Shown here: one piece after another, positions 61,527 through 64,000 of the stretch | Numbering within the stretch: position 1 is the stretch's first letter | How the letters are laid out: every line of letters begins with the position of its first letter | Assembly: GCA_018417955.1 (NCBI GenBank) | Contig: JACTVC010000020.1 | Span: 1,054,001 to 1,118,000, forward strand | Direction: 5' to 3' | DNA length: 64,000 bases | Source of the DNA: Laccaria trichodermophora | Taxonomy: Eukaryota > Basidiomycota > Agaricomycetes > Agaricales > Hydnangiaceae | Made by a program: the position numbers and the translations under genes | Notes under the pieces: model-generated | Told to the model about the DNA's origin: nothing | What the model saw: only the letters and a program-made list of their open reading frames with translations | Database searches by the model: none

Positions 61527-64000
61527 ATGTCTTCAGACGGGCAAGCCTCTTCATCGTCCAATGTACCGCCCATAAAGGTAAAGAGGAGGCGACTCCAAGG
61601 CGCGTGTGATATCTGTCGACAGAAGAAAAGTGAGTCCACGAAATGTCAAGCCACAAGATTGGAACTGATAAAGCTTTGAAGTTCGATGTAGGTGCAGTAT
61701 GGCTTGGCGCGGGATCGTCCTCAAAGACTTTGTCAATACATAGGTGATTCTGCGAAGATGGCTGGAAATCGTTGCTCGAATTGCGTCGCCTTTGATTCGG
61801 AGTGCACACATCTCTTCATGAGTCAGGTGTGCTCTTATACTCTCTCTTTCTTACCAAACATTTGCTGATTTCATGAAAGAAAAACGCGATTCGATTCAAG
61901 TCAGTGCTGCTTTTTCAAAGCCTTTCAATCATTTTTATCTTTGCGCAGGACAACGACTCTCTTGCCAAACGGTCCGGAATGCAGCTTAGAAAGCCTCAGA
62001 ACGTCCATGCAACCCCTCGTCTCAACCATACTATCCAGCAACCCTTACTACCCTCCCACAAACACCGTCCTTCTCCGGGAAACGCTCACAAATCTAGCTC
62101 TTTATGCACAAAGGCTAGAAAAGGAGTTTTCCAAACATTCTTCCTCTTCCAGCTTTGATGATCAATCTCCATCATCTATAAATGCCTCTGCTCCCGGCGG
62201 ACTACCGCTCCCGATGTTCTCGGATGCACAAAATAATAATCAGACGCCCGCAACTACCGACGACGATCGTGAGATGGCGAGTCTTAGTGACTCAATGAAA
62301 CATCTATTGGTGCTGGATACCTCTAAGGACCGCTTTTTTGGACCGTCCAGCAGTGTCATGCTGGCAAAGACGGCTATTGAATTCAGTAGCAGGACTAAAG
62401 CCGCGCTGGATACGGCTAAAGATTTTGGTTTTGCGGGATACAGAAGACCAGAATTTTGGACTGTTCGTCAGGTGAGTTTGTCGCCTCTTCTTCGTGTGTC
62501 GTTTTGATGTAGTCTGCTATCATTAGTGGGAATTACCCCCGCCATATATCGCTCTACGTCAACACCAAATATTCCCAGATCCAGATCTTCTTCAGGACCT
62601 TATACAGTTGTACTTTGACAACATACACCCATTCGTCCCGATACTGCATGGGCCGACGCTGAGGAGGTCCGTCCAGGCCGGCTTGCATTTTGAGGATTGC
62701 CGCTTTGGTGAATTGTTGTTGGCGATGTGCGCCCTTGCGTCGAGGTACTCTCACGATCCGCGCATAATATTAGAGGGCACGAATTCGGAGTATAGCTGTG
62801 GGTGGAAGTGGTTCTGCCAACTTCGGTTCTTCCATGCTTGCTTTGTCCAGGCGCCTTGCTTGTATGAAATTCAAACATACTGCGTGCGTGGACTGAGCCT
62901 GACTTGCTTTATTTCCGAAGATTCATTTCTAGTTTATTCACTTTAGTTGGCCATCTTGTTTCTTCACGGAACGTCAATTCCGGAAACGTGTTGGTACATG
63001 CTCGGCTTGGCCGTCCGGGCCGCACAAGATGTTGGAATTCACCGTCGAAGGCCAATTCCGGAGGGAGGCGTCCCCACTATTGAGGATGAGCTGTCTAAGC
63101 GAGTCTTCTGGGTTTTGATCGCGATTGATACTATTTTATGTGCAAATGTCGGTCGACCGCGCGCAACGGGTCCTTTCGAGTGCGTGTTTTTATGAGGAGA
63201 ATTCCAAGTTCGAACTCACTCCCCTTTCTTATATTTCAGTTGTAATCTCGATCTCCCCATCGAATGTGACGACGAGTACATGGAAAACTCTGATCCATCG
63301 TTAGCCTTTAAGCAACCCCCTGGAAAGCCTTCAAAAATCGCATACTTCAACGCCCACATAAAGCTCCTCTTAATTTTGGGGTCCGCGCAAAGGACGATAG
63401 TAAGTGGTGTTTTGAGAAACAAACCATGTTACTAAGAGGCTTATTGTTCTTAGTATGCAGTCAAAAAGCCGCGACCAGAGTCAATCGAAGAGTGGAACCA
63501 AGAAATTGTCTCCGCCCTCGACTCGGCGCTGAACTCATGGGCGGATTCCATTCCTGACCACCGTAATTTACTGTCTTTTTCTTTTGAAGTCTGAGACCCG
63601 TTTGCTAAGTGACTTGTTGTAGTCCGCTGGGACCCATGCAGAACCGATCCATTGCATTCCGACCAATCAGCAGTGCTGTACGCCTTGTACTATTACGTTC
63701 AAATTTTAGTCCATCGGCCATTCATAACACCCCGGGCAAACCCCACTTCCCTGACCTTTTCCTCATTGGCGATCTGCACCAATGCCGCTCGGGCTTGTAG
63801 TAGAATTATGAAAGCACAGTCAAGACGGGCGTTTTTGCCTATTCCACAAGTTCAGGTATGATGTTTTCGACCTTCTTGAGGAAGATACTGATATGAATTC
63901 TAGGTGGCGATGTTTACGTCTGGCCTTGTGCTCCTGCTAAACATTTGGGGTGGGAAGCAGTTGGGTGTAACGTTTGAGTTGAGTAAGCAGTTGGAAGCGG
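61527..64000 (+). CDS. Zn2Cys6 transcription factor, partial at the right edge
   Basis: A fungal binuclear zinc cluster regulator. Exons: 61527-61629, 61682-61687, 61744-61826, 61880-61899, 61949-62471, 62527-62883, 62947-63179, 63240-63399, 63454-63561 or 63562, 63623-63855, and 63904 to beyond the end. The cluster is CDICRQKKIRCDSAKMAGNR followed by CSNCVAFDSEC, with cysteines at 27, 30, 37, 47, 50 and 57; KIRC is restored only by a 6-base microexon. A basic stretch KVKRRR precedes it. From about aa 255 the fungal-specific transcription factor domain follows (LYFDNIHPFVPILHGPTLRR, then WYMLGLAVRAAQDVGIHRRR and LPIECDDEY). Nuclear, DNA-binding. Regulation of the neighbouring P450 array is possible but only inferred. 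Exon 4 (20 bases) is the least certain. Confidence 0.87.

Overview
The window comes from a filamentous basidiomycete, most likely an Agaricomycete. Genes are dense and cut by many 45-65 base introns with GTRNGT donors and CTNAC/CTTAC branch sites. The gene families present (ER cytochrome P450, Zn2Cys6 regulator, F-box protein with a diverging C-terminal part) are typical of that group. No species can be named from the sequence alone.

Bases 1-57462 are a tandem array of five units of 10.8-11.9 kb, plus the tail of a sixth that runs off the left edge. Every unit has the same layout: a left spacer gene on the minus strand (L), a spacer of about 1.9 kb with a TATA box at each end, a right spacer gene on the plus strand (R), an 11-exon P450 gene on the plus strand, and, convergent to it with stop codons 149-229 bases apart, a Pro/Ser/Gln-rich putative nuclear protein on the minus strand (called NRP here). 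All five P450 copies keep an open reading frame of 557-559 residues once introns are removed. Copies 2, 4 and 5 each carry one non-GT splice donor. Only the last NRP copy (56-57.8 kb) is complete: its two 5' exons lie just outside the array. All other NRP copies are cut at the acceptor of exon 3 and have no in-frame ATG in the conserved N-terminal part. The repeat junction therefore lies inside the NRP gene, and copy 5 marks the ancestral end of the array.

The L and R spacer genes are diverged copies of one multi-exon sequence arranged head to head. Both carry homologous short introns, a box that can be read as YMYRRPPNGG, a GC-rich box around GGCCCCGCGGCGAGCGGAC, and hairpins of the form GGTGC-N3-GCACC. 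I do not recognise the family. This is the part of the window most likely to be undescribed. Many copies look decayed (stop codons, deletion of the start exon in R2 and R3).

The array is a mosaic. Units 1 and 2 share with units 2 and 3 a block of about 6.6 kb without a visible difference. Units 4 and 5 share an identical 1.76 kb block. The L genes of units 1 and 5 are nearly identical. This fits recent unequal crossing-over or gene conversion; an assembly artefact must be excluded. Unit 3 carries a 1.18 kb inverted-repeat insertion and unit 4 a 0.63 kb insertion with an 8-base target duplication.

To the right of the array are a gene-poor stretch (57.9-59.4 kb), an F-box gene on the minus strand (59475-60787), a promoter region, and a Zn2Cys6 transcription factor on the plus strand (61527 to beyond the window end). 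The regulator, the NRP genes and the P450 array could belong to one metabolic or detoxification locus, but that link is inference from proximity only.
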